Positions 9,486-18,762 of a stretch of DNA of 64,000 nt are shown here, piece after piece. A model generated the notes under the pieces. That model saw nothing but the letters and a program-made list of their open reading frames with translations. It did no database searches and was not told where the DNA came from. A program made the position numbers and the translations under genes. Source of the stretch: Spongorhabdus nitratireducens (GTDB lineage Bacteria; Pseudomonadota; Gammaproteobacteria; Pseudomonadales; Endozoicomonadaceae). How positions within the stretch are numbered: the stretch's first letter is position 1; every line of letters starts with the position of its first letter. The DNA is taken from the NCBI GenBank assembly GCA_947387575.1, contig CANDOC010000002.1:188501-252500 (forward strand), read 5' to 3'.

Positions 9486-9918
9486 GCCCGGCCTCCCGGA
9501 AGCGACAGTCACCGGTGTCCAGACGAATGCGGGTTTCCAGATTAAGCTGACGCCGGGTATCAGCCAGCGTAATCCGGATTTTCAACTGCAAGGTATTATC
9601 CCGACCATCTCCGGGTAACAGTGATACCAGCGCATCTGCAATGCGCGGCTCAAAAGTGCAGACCAGTTGTTCCAGCTCGTGACAATAATCCTGCAGCTGT
9701 TGTGAGTTTCGCAAAGACTGCAAATTCGCCACCCCGAAGTGGCAAAGAGAATAATTCAACTCAGGCAAAAACAGCTGTTGCTGCACCAGCAGCTCCGGAG
9801 CAAACAATGGCTTGCGGCTGCTCAACAGCTGCAACAAGTGAACGGCAATAGCATTACGTTCCGGATCATCGGAAATCATCGGCCATTCGGGACTCAGCGC
9901 CTGCAGCAAATCTGCCAT
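9478..9918 (-). CDS. tssE: T6SS baseplate subunit TssE (gp25-like)
   Basis: A gp25/lysozyme-like baseplate protein that nucleates sheath assembly, 146 aa, the usual size. Visible family features are the central Y-S-L-CHFGVANLQSL segment, the EP-R motif (TFEPRIADALVSLLP) and a C-terminal beta-rich stretch (LQLKIRITLADTRR). It starts at an ATG 49 bp after the tssC stop and overlaps tssF. Confidence 0.9.
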   Translation of the reverse strand: MADLLQALSPEWPMISDDPERNAIAVHLLQLLSSRKPLFAPELLVQQQLFLPELNYSLCHFGVANLQSLRNSQQLQDYCHELEQLVCTFEPRIADALVSLLPGDGRDNTLQLKIRITLADTRRQLNLETRIRLDTGDCRFREAGRD

Positions 9919-9967
9919 CTTTACTCCAGCTGCTAATAATTTAATTCTGACTACAGCTCAATTCTGA

Positions 9968-11263
9968 TTACAACTCAGTTCTGACGACGATATCTGACGC
10001 CAGATAGTCATACTGAAACTGAGGTTGAAGACGAATCACACATTGGTAACAACCCGGACTGCTGCCTTCTTCCTCCAGCTCCACCGAGGCACGGCGTAAC
10101 GGATAGCGTGCCATAATACTGTCTTCACCATAGTCCACTTCACTGCAATAATTCTGCAGCCAGCGATCCAGCCAGGTTTCTGCTTCCAGCACAGAATCAA
10201 AACCACCGATATGGCTGCGAATCAGAACTTTTAAATAGTGACCGAAGCGACATCCCATAAGCGTGCTCTGCAGCATCGCACCGATTTTTTCATCACTGCT
10301 GTCCCCAGCCTGATAAACAGAGTTATTGTCAAAAAATGCCAGGTACTCCGTCATATAGCCGGTAGACAGAGGCATAAAGCCCTGCTCTCGCCAGGCGCTC
10401 TCAAGCCCTTCAGACAATCTGTAGCGAACCTGAGGCATAACCAGAAAGCCTGAAGCTTCATCTGAATACCCCGGCAGATTAACGATCCCGCCATGAAACT
10501 GGCCGGCCTGACAGCTACGCAGGTAGCCAAACCAGTTAAGACGATCAAATTCCCGCATCACCACAGAAGCAAAAGCCCAGGCACCACTGGCCCAGATCAT
10601 CGCTTCCTGTGGATCCTCTTCACGATAAATGAAGCCATCACAGACGCCATCAAATGCAGACCTTACCTTGACAGGCGGCCAGACGACTCCCAGAAACCGG
10701 GCTTCATCCTGCTGTCGTAAAAGATTCCAGCTGGCATATTCAGGTTCGTTAAAGCAGCGATTCAGCCTAACCGGAGAAGTTGTTATTTTCTCATCCCCTT
10801 CCCCGATAAACGCTTCAGACAACGATGTCACTACAGGGCATAAACACTTCGCGCCCAACGTGGCGACTAGCTGCAGGGTATAGAGATCATCCCAGGTGGA
10901 AAAACCGGGAAACTCGGCAAAGCGCAACATATCGGCACAGGGTTCATAATCCGCAATTAATAAGCCGAAGGGTTGTCCACCCGCAGTATTCAATTCTTCC
11001 TGCCCAATCCGCTGATACAGCACGCTGCTTTCAATCCGCATCGCATTGTTCAGATCATCGGAAAGTTCTTCCCAACTGCAGTCCAGAATTCTCAGCTGCA
11101 CCTGTTGGTGATTGACTGGCAATCGCGCCAGCGTTTCCAATGCACTCCAGCGGGCTTCCAGATTTTTATAGAGAGGGTGGCGCAGAATTTCACCAAGCTG
11201 CTGACTCAGCAAGGTATCCAGTTCTGTCAGCAGATTATTTATAAAATGATCCCAGTGATCCAC
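9968..11263 (-). CDS. tssC: T6SS sheath large subunit TssC (N-terminally short)
   Basis: Large subunit of the contractile sheath (VipB/ImpC family). The 431 aa match the conserved core from the segment HFINNLLTELDTLLSQQLGEILRHP onward, including ARWSALETL and the F-G-LIADYE region, through to the C-terminal beta region. The usual family members are near 490 aa and carry about 60 extra N-terminal residues. Here translation starts at GTG 11263 and the frame is closed by a stop at 11312-11314, so that segment cannot be recovered upstream. In VipB the missing part contributes to protofilament interlocking and ClpV binding. No tssH gene exists in this locus. Confidence 0.88.
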   Translation of the reverse strand: MDHWDHFINNLLTELDTLLSQQLGEILRHPLYKNLEARWSALETLARLPVNHQQVQLRILDCSWEELSDDLNNAMRIESSVLYQRIGQEELNTAGGQPFGLLIADYEPCADMLRFAEFPGFSTWDDLYTLQLVATLGAKCLCPVVTSLSEAFIGEGDEKITTSPVRLNRCFNEPEYASWNLLRQQDEARFLGVVWPPVKVRSAFDGVCDGFIYREEDPQEAMIWASGAWAFASVVMREFDRLNWFGYLRSCQAGQFHGGIVNLPGYSDEASGFLVMPQVRYRLSEGLESAWREQGFMPLSTGYMTEYLAFFDNNSVYQAGDSSDEKIGAMLQSTLMGCRFGHYLKVLIRSHIGGFDSVLEAETWLDRWLQNYCSEVDYGEDSIMARYPLRRASVELEEEGSSPGCYQCVIRLQPQFQYDYLASDIVVRTEL

Positions 11264-11318
11264 GGCAGATCCATATTTTGCAGGTATAGAGTTGGCAGAT
11301 CCCGCTTCAGCTTAAGCG

Positions 11319-11909
11319 TTACTTTCTTCTCAGATATTCCAGCAGCTCCGGATCGCTGTTTTGTAATTCCCGCAACATAGCCTGCAATTGCTGCATTCGA
11401 TCCGGCTTGTGTTTCAGGCTCGCCAGATCACAGCGCACCCGATGCAGTCGTGCCAGAAAAGGAACCTGTCCGACAATACGAGCCGGGGTGAAGTCGGCAA
11501 GTGATGAAAACTTTAGCGACACCTGCAGTTCACCGCCATCCGCCAGCAATCTGTTTTTAACCCTGAATGACAACCCTGGCCGAATAGATGCCATGACACT
11601 ACTGATGTTTGTGCTGTTGATATCAACAAAACGTCGTTCACGAAGAGGCTTTTTTCCCTGTCCCTGCTGGCTGCTCTGAGCACGCTTAAGCGCTCTCCCG
11701 ACAGGAAGCCCTGCACGCAGGGCCTCCGGAGGCAATGACAGCCTTGCAGCAGAGCTATCGGGTTCCAGATTGCCGGAAAAATCCCCCAGCACACCGACAG
11801 TAAAAGGCAGTTCAACCTGCTCACGCCCCTCAGGGGTTTCAATTTCACAGGTCAAACTGACACGGTGATGCTGCCGGGAATCAAGGTCTTGCGGTTTAAA
11901 ATCCTGCAA
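11319..11909 (-). CDS. tssB: T6SS sheath small subunit TssB
   Basis: Small subunit of the contractile sheath (VipA/ImpB family), 196 aa. Family features are the VELPFTVGVLGDFSG segment near residues 33-47, the L-RERRFVDINSTN region, and the FTPARIVGQVPFLARLHRVR motif with a following helical C-terminus. The apparent start is TTG at 11909 preceded by GGGGAGGT; I see no in-frame ATG. It lies between hcp and tssC and is transcribed with them. Confidence 0.9.
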   Translation of the reverse strand: MQDFKPQDLDSRQHHRVSLTCEIETPEGREQVELPFTVGVLGDFSGNLEPDSSAARLSLPPEALRAGLPVGRALKRAQSSQQGQGKKPLRERRFVDINSTNISSVMASIRPGLSFRVKNRLLADGGELQVSLKFSSLADFTPARIVGQVPFLARLHRVRCDLASLKHKPDRMQQLQAMLRELQNSDPELLEYLRRK

Positions 11910-11967
11910 ATCTGACAGACCTCCCCAAAAGCAAAGCCAAATAACCAGCGGGTAGATTTACTGGAGA

Positions 11968-12501
11968 CTACTTCTTGCCTGAAATAACCTTGCCTGTAGG
12001 CAGGTCGTATGCAACCAGACCACCTGGCTCGAGCTTGCCACCTTCCGCTTCATGCCAGTGTTTAACCTTGATAGTGTTATACGCCATGGAAAGCGATTCA
12101 AAGGGTGTAGCACCGTCACTACCGTTAATGGAGTACGACACAAGCCGTGCTTTTTCCAGCTTTAACTGGATATAAACCTGAGCGCCTTCGCCAGAGCGAT
12201 CCGGCTTGGTACAGATCAGATCAATGGTTTTACCTTCATCCCCTGGCATATAAAGTGAGGACAAGAGGTTTTCAGAGGCACCATCAACTTCCTTGGTGAC
12301 GGTCATTTCATTCATGGCAACCATCCCTGAGTCGGCATTCATACCGTTACCGATATCCATACCAACCGAGCGTACTGCCCCCCAGGAAAACGTTTTTACC
12401 GCGAACCAGCCCTGTTCGCTCATGCTGTCACCACCGGTGAAAACAGCTGTTGAACCTCCCTGTACATCTCCACCCTCAATGCGCATATAAAGGCTGGCCA
12501 T
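11968..12501 (-). CDS. hcp: T6SS inner-tube protein Hcp (TssD)
   Basis: Hexameric tube protein and secreted substrate carrier, 177 aa. The N-terminus MASLYMRIEG-D-QGGST and the later MNEMTVTKEVDGASENLL and SYSINGSDGATPFESLSMAYN segments are characteristic of Hcp. It starts at an ATG 12 bp after the tssA stop, and the stop is 58 bp before tssB. It is within the main operon rather than duplicated with vgrG. Confidence 0.96.
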   Translation of the reverse strand: MASLYMRIEGGDVQGGSTAVFTGGDSMSEQGWFAVKTFSWGAVRSVGMDIGNGMNADSGMVAMNEMTVTKEVDGASENLLSSLYMPGDEGKTIDLICTKPDRSGEGAQVYIQLKLEKARLVSYSINGSDGATPFESLSMAYNTIKVKHWHEAEGGKLEPGGLVAYDLPTGKVISGKK

Positions 12502-12513
12502 GGGTTAGATTCC

Positions 12514-14016
12514 TCAGATCAGTTGTTGAAACATGCCATCATCAGCACTGTCTGCCGGTTTTGCCGGTGATGAGCTGCTATTTGAATCCGTCGCGGTAAC
12601 TTGCGGCGGAGAACGCTCGGCGCTGTCGCCTGATGTCGTTGGTACAGAAGAGACTGCAACTTCAGGGGAAGTGGCTGCTGTCATACTCGAAACCGGGGGA
12701 GTTACCGGGGGCTGCACTCTGGTCGTAACCTGGGGCTCAGGCATCAGTTCCAGCTCCTCATCCAGTTTCATTCCTGTCAGATCACAGATCCTGTTCAAGG
12801 CACCGGCATGATTGCCAACCAGTTCCTGCATTAACAGCGGTAACGGTAGCCGACCCCAGTACAGAGCCCGTTCAAGTAACAGGGTAACCGGACTATGGGG
12901 TTCCGCCTGCCGAAAGTACTCTGCCAGCTGTCGCAGTTGAGCGTAGGCCTGATTTCTTCCGGTTATCGCATCACCTGCTGGCAGCCCTGTCGCCAGAGGC
13001 ACTGCCTGTATGCTGCTTACCTGGGCTTCATCAGTTGCGGCTGTATCATCACTGGTAACATCTACAGTCGAATCTTGCTTTATTTCATCAACAACCGGTG
13101 CAACTTCCGGTTCCTCTTTTGGCTTTTCCGGCCATACTCCTGCCGGTTTGGCCAGCGTTTCAAGATACGACAGTGCTTTATTGATCGCTCTTCGCAGCAG
13201 GTTAAAGCTATTGATCCGCCAGATGCCTTTGGCACGCTGCTCCAGCATCTGATCCATCGACTCCAGCAGCTGGTCGATATGCCACATCGACTCAACATTC
13301 TGTTTCAGCACTTTTTGCTGCGACTGCATTTGCGGCTTCCATTCTTCCAGCAGCGCCGGGAGCTGCCCCTGTTGCTCTGCAATCAGAAAGTCAGCCAGAT
13401 TCAGTCCGGACAGCAATGGTGCCAGTCGCATCGGCATCACCAGCAAGCCACTCTCTTCACTTTCACCGGCCAGCATTTGCAGCGGTGCTACTCGCTGCTT
13501 CAATTGCTCTGCGGGAAAGTCCTGCCAGTTTTCTGATGAACCGGCATCAGCTTTTCTATCCTCACCTTCAACCTGATCTCCCGTATCGGAAGCACCGTTA
13601 CCTGCGTTCCCCGAGTCTTGCTGCTGTGGCGCTCCGGGATATAGATTCCACCAGAAAAGCTCTAACCATGCATATAGCAGTTCCAGAGTTCTTTCAACAC
13701 ATTCCCAGGGCCTCGGTGCAAAAAACTGGGCCTCACATAGCCACGCCAAGAGCTCCAGATCATGTGTTTCCTGTTGCGACAACTCAATCAACTGCCGGCT
13801 CAGGTTTTCCCAACTTTCACGACACTTTTCTTCCAATGGCTGACGGAGAGCACCATCAGTTTCCTGCTGCATCTGCCGGAAAGCAGTACGGGCAATATTG
13901 TAGTCATTGCGCAATGGCCGGAACCGGCTCCGCTCAGCCTTGATCCATTCGCCACAGGGCAGCTCTTCCGAACAGGGCTGCTGCATGGCCTCAATATGCT
14001 GAGCCGTAAGAAACAT
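12514..14016 (-). CDS. tssA: T6SS assembly protein TssA
   Basis: TssA coordinates baseplate docking and tube/sheath growth. The 500 aa start with an ImpA_N-like domain (residues about 12-130: WIKAERSRFRPLRNDYNIARTA-type segment). An acidic linker, the VAPLQMLAG region and a proline/serine-rich low-complexity tail follow; the extreme C-terminus reads DDGMFQQLI. It is the first gene of the minus-strand operon tssA-hcp-tssB-tssC-tssE-tssF-tssG. The promoter should lie in 14017-14146, shared with the divergent TraB-like gene. Confidence 0.88.
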   Translation of the reverse strand: MFLTAQHIEAMQQPCSEELPCGEWIKAERSRFRPLRNDYNIARTAFRQMQQETDGALRQPLEEKCRESWENLSRQLIELSQQETHDLELLAWLCEAQFFAPRPWECVERTLELLYAWLELFWWNLYPGAPQQQDSGNAGNGASDTGDQVEGEDRKADAGSSENWQDFPAEQLKQRVAPLQMLAGESEESGLLVMPMRLAPLLSGLNLADFLIAEQQGQLPALLEEWKPQMQSQQKVLKQNVESMWHIDQLLESMDQMLEQRAKGIWRINSFNLLRRAINKALSYLETLAKPAGVWPEKPKEEPEVAPVVDEIKQDSTVDVTSDDTAATDEAQVSSIQAVPLATGLPAGDAITGRNQAYAQLRQLAEYFRQAEPHSPVTLLLERALYWGRLPLPLLMQELVGNHAGALNRICDLTGMKLDEELELMPEPQVTTRVQPPVTPPVSSMTAATSPEVAVSSVPTTSGDSAERSPPQVTATDSNSSSSPAKPADSADDGMFQQLI

Positions 14017-14146
14017 AAACGCCGTACAAGCCAGAAATTTAAATAAAGCGTGAGACTGGAAGAATAGACTATCCCGTCACAGTCTGTGTGCAGCTTGATT
14101 CCGACGAGACAGGTGTTGATATTTGACCTGATTTACAGGAGTTAAG

Positions 14147-14170
14147 ATGATGGACGACCGTCTAACATAA
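14147..14170 (+). CDS. Possible 7-codon leader ORF before the TraB/GumN gene
   Basis: AGGAG at 14137-14141 is followed five bases later by ATG, then a second ATG, three charged codons and a TAA (peptide MMDDRLT). The next gene's ATG at 14181 lies 10 bases after this stop, in another frame, and has no good ribosome site of its own. This suggests reinitiation or coupling, but the mini-ORF could also be chance. Confidence 0.35.
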   Translation: MMDDRLT

Positions 14171-14180
14171 AAAACAACAA

Positions 14181-15065
14181 ATGAAATTCACAGCTGTATT
14201 TCGTAAGACCATACTTTGCTTATCTGTAATTGGCCTGATGTCTGCGCCAGTAGTGACTAATGCCGCAAGCTCTGTCTGGAAAGTATCCAAAGGAAATCAG
14301 CACCTTTATCTGGGTGGTACTATTCATTTCCTTCCGCCTTCCCAGTTTCCCCTGCCTGAAGAGTTCCAAACCGCATACCGAAACAGCGAATCTGTCGTAC
14401 TGGAAGCTGATGTCCCCGGCCCACAGGAGGTTCAGGCTCAGCAGCAGATGATGATGGAAATGACATTTGCTGACGGCCGAACACTCGACCGGATGCTGTC
14501 GGAGGAAACCTATAAGGCTCTTAGCCATTATTTCAGTGGTTTTGGCGCAGACCTTGAAGCATTCAACAGTTTCAAGCCGGGATTTATTGTTACCCTGATG
14601 GCAGTAATGGAGGCCCAGCGCGCCCGGCTTTTTGGCGAGGGCGTAGATGCTTATTTTGATCAGTTATCCCAACGCGATAACAAGAGTCAGGAGTATCTTG
14701 AAAGTCTGGGCTTTCAGGTGGATCTGATCCGCAATCTGGGCAAGGGTTACGAGGATGAATTTATCCGCTCCAATATTGAGCAGGTTGGTCAGTTTGAAGC
14801 GATGTATACCAACTTCCTGCCAGCCTGGCGTGCGGGAGATATCAAGGCCATGGAGGAGATTTTCCTGAAGCCGGTCATTGAATCAGATCCGGTTTTTTAT
14901 GAGTCGATGATCGTAAAACGCAACAAAAACTGGATCGCTCATATCGAAAAAATGCTGACTGACGAAGATAAAGAGTTTGTGCTCGTTGGAGTCGGTCACC
15001 TGCTGGGTAAGGACAGCGTTATTACACTGCTACAACAGAAGGGGTATCAGGTATCACAATTATGA
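14181..15065 (+). CDS. Exported TraB/GumN family protein
   Basis: A 294-aa protein with a cleavable signal peptide (residues about 1-29, ending VVTNAAS). Family marks are the GxxH motif in LGGTIHFLP, the VVLEADV segment about 40 residues later, and a C-terminal VGVGHLLG histidine. Members of the TraB/GumN/Tiki group carry these conserved His/Glu residues and some are metalloproteases. It sits between two T6SS operons, divergent from tssA. A T6SS role is only a guess. The gene ends in a hairpin at 15048-15071. Confidence 0.8.
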   Translation: MKFTAVFRKTILCLSVIGLMSAPVVTNAASSVWKVSKGNQHLYLGGTIHFLPPSQFPLPEEFQTAYRNSESVVLEADVPGPQEVQAQQQMMMEMTFADGRTLDRMLSEETYKALSHYFSGFGADLEAFNSFKPGFIVTLMAVMEAQRARLFGEGVDAYFDQLSQRDNKSQEYLESLGFQVDLIRNLGKGYEDEFIRSNIEQVGQFEAMYTNFLPAWRAGDIKAMEEIFLKPVIESDPVFYESMIVKRNKNWIAHIEKMLTDEDKEFVLVGVGHLLGKDSVITLLQQKGYQVSQL

Positions 15066-15071
15066 TACCTG
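15048..15071 (+). terminator. Hairpin overlapping the stop of the TraB-like gene
   Basis: A perfect 9-bp stem CAGGTATCA / TGATACCTG with a 6-nt loop, overlapping the last codons. It lies between convergent genes, and no strong T-run follows. Confidence 0.4.
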
Positions 15072-15098
15072 ACTGAACCCGTTGTTTATTCCTGTTGT

Positions 15099-16553
15099 TC
15101 AAAGCTGTTGTTCAATAAGTTGTTTCGGGGGTTCAGACACAGCTTCCAGCACTGCACCCCGATCCAGCATTTTTTCATACAGGAACTGCGCCCGACGCTG
15201 GGCGCTTTCCAGCTCATCCGAAGACAGCTGTCGTCCTACGGCATCCCGCATCGACGAAGCGGAAGGTGATCCATAGGCCGCAGCCACACTGAAACGAATA
15301 TAGGCCTGGGATAAATCCCGCACCAAACCCTGGCCTGTTGCCCGCATCACGCCCAGCAGATAAAGGCTGTAGATATCCCCCTGGCTTGCAGCCGCTTCCA
15401 GCAGCTCTGCTGCATCCATGTAATCTGCACTGCCACGACTCTCTTTCCAGATCAGGTACCCCAGTAACCGCTGTCCCTGACGTAAATTTTGTGCTGCTGC
15501 CTGCTTTAACCATCCCTGCGCCTGCAGGTCATTTCGGGTCAGGCCATTTCCGGTATGCCACAAACATCCCAGATTGTAAGCTGCCAGAGGGTCTCCTGCC
15601 TTTGCCCCGGCCTCAAACCATTCGGAAGCGTCATTACTTCGCTCAACTTTCAAATCCAGAATCCCCAGCTGGTTCCAGGCCGGAACAACAGCCGGAATAG
15701 CCTGACGGAAATACTGCCGGGCTTTGGTCAAGCTATCTGTTTGAAACCGTCCTGACTCCACCAGTCCAAGCCAGTATGCCGCACGGGGCTCTCCTGTCAG
15801 AGCGGCCAGACTCCAGCTATTGATGGCCTGCTCTTCACTCTGGATACCTCCGATACCGTAATACTGCATCAGGCCAAGATTTGCAGCCGCTTCGGCACTG
15901 CCCTGGGCAGCCCCCAGACTGAGCCAGTACCTTGCCTGCTGATACTGTACCGGCACATGTTTGCCATCCCGGTAGAGCAAACCCAACAAAACCTGTGCAG
16001 GTTGATAACTGCATTCAGCCGCCTGCCTCAGTCTGAACACAGCCTGATCGGTATTGGTTGCAAACAGATTGGCCGCCAGACGCCATGATGCAAGGCACTC
16101 ACCTTTGTCTGCAACTTGTCTCAACAACTTCATTCCCCGCTCAGGGTCAGGTTCTGCCATCTGCCCCCGCATTCTGATCAGCCCAAGTGTCAGCTGAGCG
16201 GTCTGGTTTCCTGATGCAGCACGCTCTTCAAATATTGGCATCAGGTCGGAAAAACGGCGATACATGACTTCCTGCTGCTCTTCACTCAATAACAGAGGCT
16301 GGTCCGGCTCCGGAAATGTCCACGCGGGCAACAATTTCAAAGCATCGACATAACACCGGGTACTTTTCCCGGTGCAGTGCAAACTATGGGAAAGTGGTGT
16401 AACAGCGGGCTTCATTACGCCTGCCGTCTGCAGAATATCTTCAATATCCGGTTCCGGGCTGACAGGTTTGGGAGCACTGCTGCAGGCTGTCAGTATGATC
16501 AGGACAGCAACGGCACAATGAGCCCGGACAACACGCAAGTGATGCTCTGACAT
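15099..16553 (-). CDS. Sel1-repeat lipoprotein
   Basis: The 484-aa product begins with a lipoprotein signal (LTAC, lipidation Cys24). The rest consists of helical Sel1/TPR-like repeats, visible as recurring G-x-x-x-x-x-G-x-G units (for example NLGLMQYYGIGGIQ near residue 235, and LLGLLYRDGKHVPV). Such proteins scaffold partner proteins. It is encoded divergently from vgrG inside the T6SS locus, so an accessory or immunity-type role is possible, but nothing in the sequence proves it. Confidence 0.85.
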   Translation of the reverse strand: MSEHHLRVVRAHCAVAVLIILTACSSAPKPVSPEPDIEDILQTAGVMKPAVTPLSHSLHCTGKSTRCYVDALKLLPAWTFPEPDQPLLLSEEQQEVMYRRFSDLMPIFEERAASGNQTAQLTLGLIRMRGQMAEPDPERGMKLLRQVADKGECLASWRLAANLFATNTDQAVFRLRQAAECSYQPAQVLLGLLYRDGKHVPVQYQQARYWLSLGAAQGSAEAAANLGLMQYYGIGGIQSEEQAINSWSLAALTGEPRAAYWLGLVESGRFQTDSLTKARQYFRQAIPAVVPAWNQLGILDLKVERSNDASEWFEAGAKAGDPLAAYNLGCLWHTGNGLTRNDLQAQGWLKQAAAQNLRQGQRLLGYLIWKESRGSADYMDAAELLEAAASQGDIYSLYLLGVMRATGQGLVRDLSQAYIRFSVAAAYGSPSASSMRDAVGRQLSSDELESAQRRAQFLYEKMLDRGAVLEAVSEPPKQLIEQQL

Positions 16554-16694
16554 AAGCTTCCCTTTGACCTTAGGCTAATCACCTTAGCAACCCTTGATAC
16601 CCCTTGATGTCTGCTGACCGTGACAGCAAACCGTTCACAGGCTTAACTATTGCCGAGAACTCATCATTTTCCAGTTATCGGGAGATACCTCATC

Positions 16695-18725
16695 ATGGTG
16701 CAAATCCCTGATCCCGAAACCCGGGCGCTCAGTGCCAGACTGGAGGATGGCACAGTTCTGCCGGTAACCGAGCTATCGTTCACTGAATCGCTGTGCGAAT
16801 CCTATAGTGGCGAAGCGGTACTACTGGCGCGAGGGCTGGATTCGGAGTCATTAATTGGGCAGCCGTTTGCAGTGCGCTATACCTCTGGCATGACAGGTAA
16901 GAGAAAAGCCACGGCACGTTATTTTCACGGGCTGGTCGCTACCGCATGCAATACCGGGTATTCACGAAATGGAGAACTTCAAACCTGGAAAGTGACTTTT
17001 CGCCCCTGGTTATGGTTGCTTTCAATGAGGGTTAATTGTCGTATTTTTCAGAATTTGAGCAGTCAGGAAATTATCGACAAACTATTACAGGAGCATGGAC
17101 TTAAAGGCAGCTATCGTTTCAATAATCGCAGCAAACCACCACGACGTGAATATTGCGTGCAGTACAATGAATCCGACGGTGCCTTTATTAACCGACTGTT
17201 GAGGCAGGACAGTCTGCACTATTTCTTTGAGCATAAAGCTGATGGTCACTGCATGGTGATCAGTGACAATAACCATACCTTCAGCCAGTGTAACCCTAAC
17301 GTCGGGCATTATATTGCCGCAGCCAATTTTACTGATGCCGTGCAGCAGTGGCAGCCGGCACGTAATATCGGCCCCTTGTCTCACTGCACCCGGGGCTACG
17401 AGCCCGATCAGGCTTCGCCAACCGACAGTGGCAGCACATCGGCAGCTACACGCTGGAGTAGCGGGCTGCAAATGGATTGTCATCTTTTCGATCCTGCCTG
17501 CCTGACATTGAGTGACAGCCGCCGGCTTAATACCCTTCAAGCTGAAGCCAGTGACGCCAAAGGCAATATTGTTTATGGCGAGTCCTCGCAGGCCGGCTTT
17601 TGTACCGGAGGTTATTTCAGACTCGAACAGCATCCTGATAAAAAGCAGACCGGGGATTACCTGCTGTTATCAGTATCCCACCGGCTGATTGATACCGCCG
17701 AATCTTCCGGTATTGAATACCGTAACAGTTTTACCTGCATGCCACTGGAGACCCCCTATCGTCCACCCTTGGTGCCTGCCCCCAAAATAACCAGTCTGCA
17801 AAGTGCACGGGTCTGTGGTCCAGATAACAGTGAACTTCATACCGATGGTAAGGGTGCCATTAAAGTCCGGTTTCACTGGGACAAAGATGACAACAAGGAT
17901 GAAGAAGCGAGTTGCTGGCTGCGAGTCATGCAACCACTTTGTGGCAACGGATTTGGCTTTCAGGTTCTGCCCCGGGTCGGCGATGAAGTCTTGATCGGTT
18001 TTATCGACGGTTGTCCGGATCTGCCAATGGTTCTGGGTTCGGCCTGGAACGGACAGCACAAGACGCCGTTCGACACAGCTGAAATCTGTGGCCTGATATC
18101 CCGTTCCACAACCCAGGGTGGCTCTGATGAAGGCAGTCACCTGCTGTTTGATGACCGGCGCAAGGAAGAAAAGGTTCAGCTGAAGTCCCAGAAAGATCTG
18201 GAAGTGGAAGTGCTCAATGACCGCTCAACCCGGATAGGCAACGATGACACGCTGGCTATTACAGGAAAAGCCGACTGGCATGCAGATAAAGCCATTGCTG
18301 TATCTACAGATGAGACTTGGGATCTGAAAGCCAAGCAGGATATGAGTTTCTCCACTGATGCCAGCGGTACAATCAAGGCATCCAGTAACCTAGAGACCAG
18401 TGCAGGCAGCAGTCAGAAGCATAGTGCAAACAATGAAATGAGCTTTGATGCCACTTCAATAAAAATGAGCGCCAAAACCAAAATCGAGCTCAGCGTCGGG
18501 GGTAGCAAAGTTACCATCGCTCCGGATAGCGTCAAGATAGAAGCACCCCAGGTCAGCATCAATGGCCAGATGCGAGCTGAAATGAAGTCCGTGATGGCAA
18601 CGATTGAAGGATCAGCAATGACAGAAGTAAAAGGACTGATGGTTTCAGTGAATGGCAACACCATGACTGAAATCAAGGGGGCTGCAATGGTAAAAATTCA
18701 GGGCGGACTCGCCATGATTAATTGA
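16695..18725 (+). CDS. vgrG: T6SS spike protein VgrG (TssI)
   Basis: Trimeric spike capping the Hcp tube, 676 aa. The N-terminal gp27-like part includes the R-YCVQYNESDGAFINRLL motif. The gp5-like OB-fold carries GAIKVRFHWD, then CWLRVMQPLCGNGFGFQVLPRVGDEVLIGFIDGCPDLPMV-type residues. A beta-helical tail of short V/I-K-repeats follows. The tail ends soon after (GGLAMIN), so no C-terminal effector domain is fused. The start is set at ATG 16695 with GGGAGA upstream; a TTG at 16650 would add 15 unlikely residues. No PAAR gene is visible in the locus. Confidence 0.96.
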   Translation: MVQIPDPETRALSARLEDGTVLPVTELSFTESLCESYSGEAVLLARGLDSESLIGQPFAVRYTSGMTGKRKATARYFHGLVATACNTGYSRNGELQTWKVTFRPWLWLLSMRVNCRIFQNLSSQEIIDKLLQEHGLKGSYRFNNRSKPPRREYCVQYNESDGAFINRLLRQDSLHYFFEHKADGHCMVISDNNHTFSQCNPNVGHYIAAANFTDAVQQWQPARNIGPLSHCTRGYEPDQASPTDSGSTSAATRWSSGLQMDCHLFDPACLTLSDSRRLNTLQAEASDAKGNIVYGESSQAGFCTGGYFRLEQHPDKKQTGDYLLLSVSHRLIDTAESSGIEYRNSFTCMPLETPYRPPLVPAPKITSLQSARVCGPDNSELHTDGKGAIKVRFHWDKDDNKDEEASCWLRVMQPLCGNGFGFQVLPRVGDEVLIGFIDGCPDLPMVLGSAWNGQHKTPFDTAEICGLISRSTTQGGSDEGSHLLFDDRRKEEKVQLKSQKDLEVEVLNDRSTRIGNDDTLAITGKADWHADKAIAVSTDETWDLKAKQDMSFSTDASGTIKASSNLETSAGSSQKHSANNEMSFDATSIKMSAKTKIELSVGGSKVTIAPDSVKIEAPQVSINGQMRAEMKSVMATIEGSAMTEVKGLMVSVNGNTMTEIKGAAMVKIQGGLAMIN

Positions 18726-18762
18726 TACAGTAATCTTCCTTTAATGCAGCGGAGCATGAGCC

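Noticed and set aside
12895-13536. A 213-codon frame antisense to tssA
   Set aside because: It lies wholly inside tssA on the opposite strand and has no family features.
14147-14180. Treating the 7-codon ORF as the true start region of the TraB-like gene
   Set aside because: It is out of frame with the main gene and ends in TAA, so it cannot be an extended N-terminus; kept only as a possible leader.
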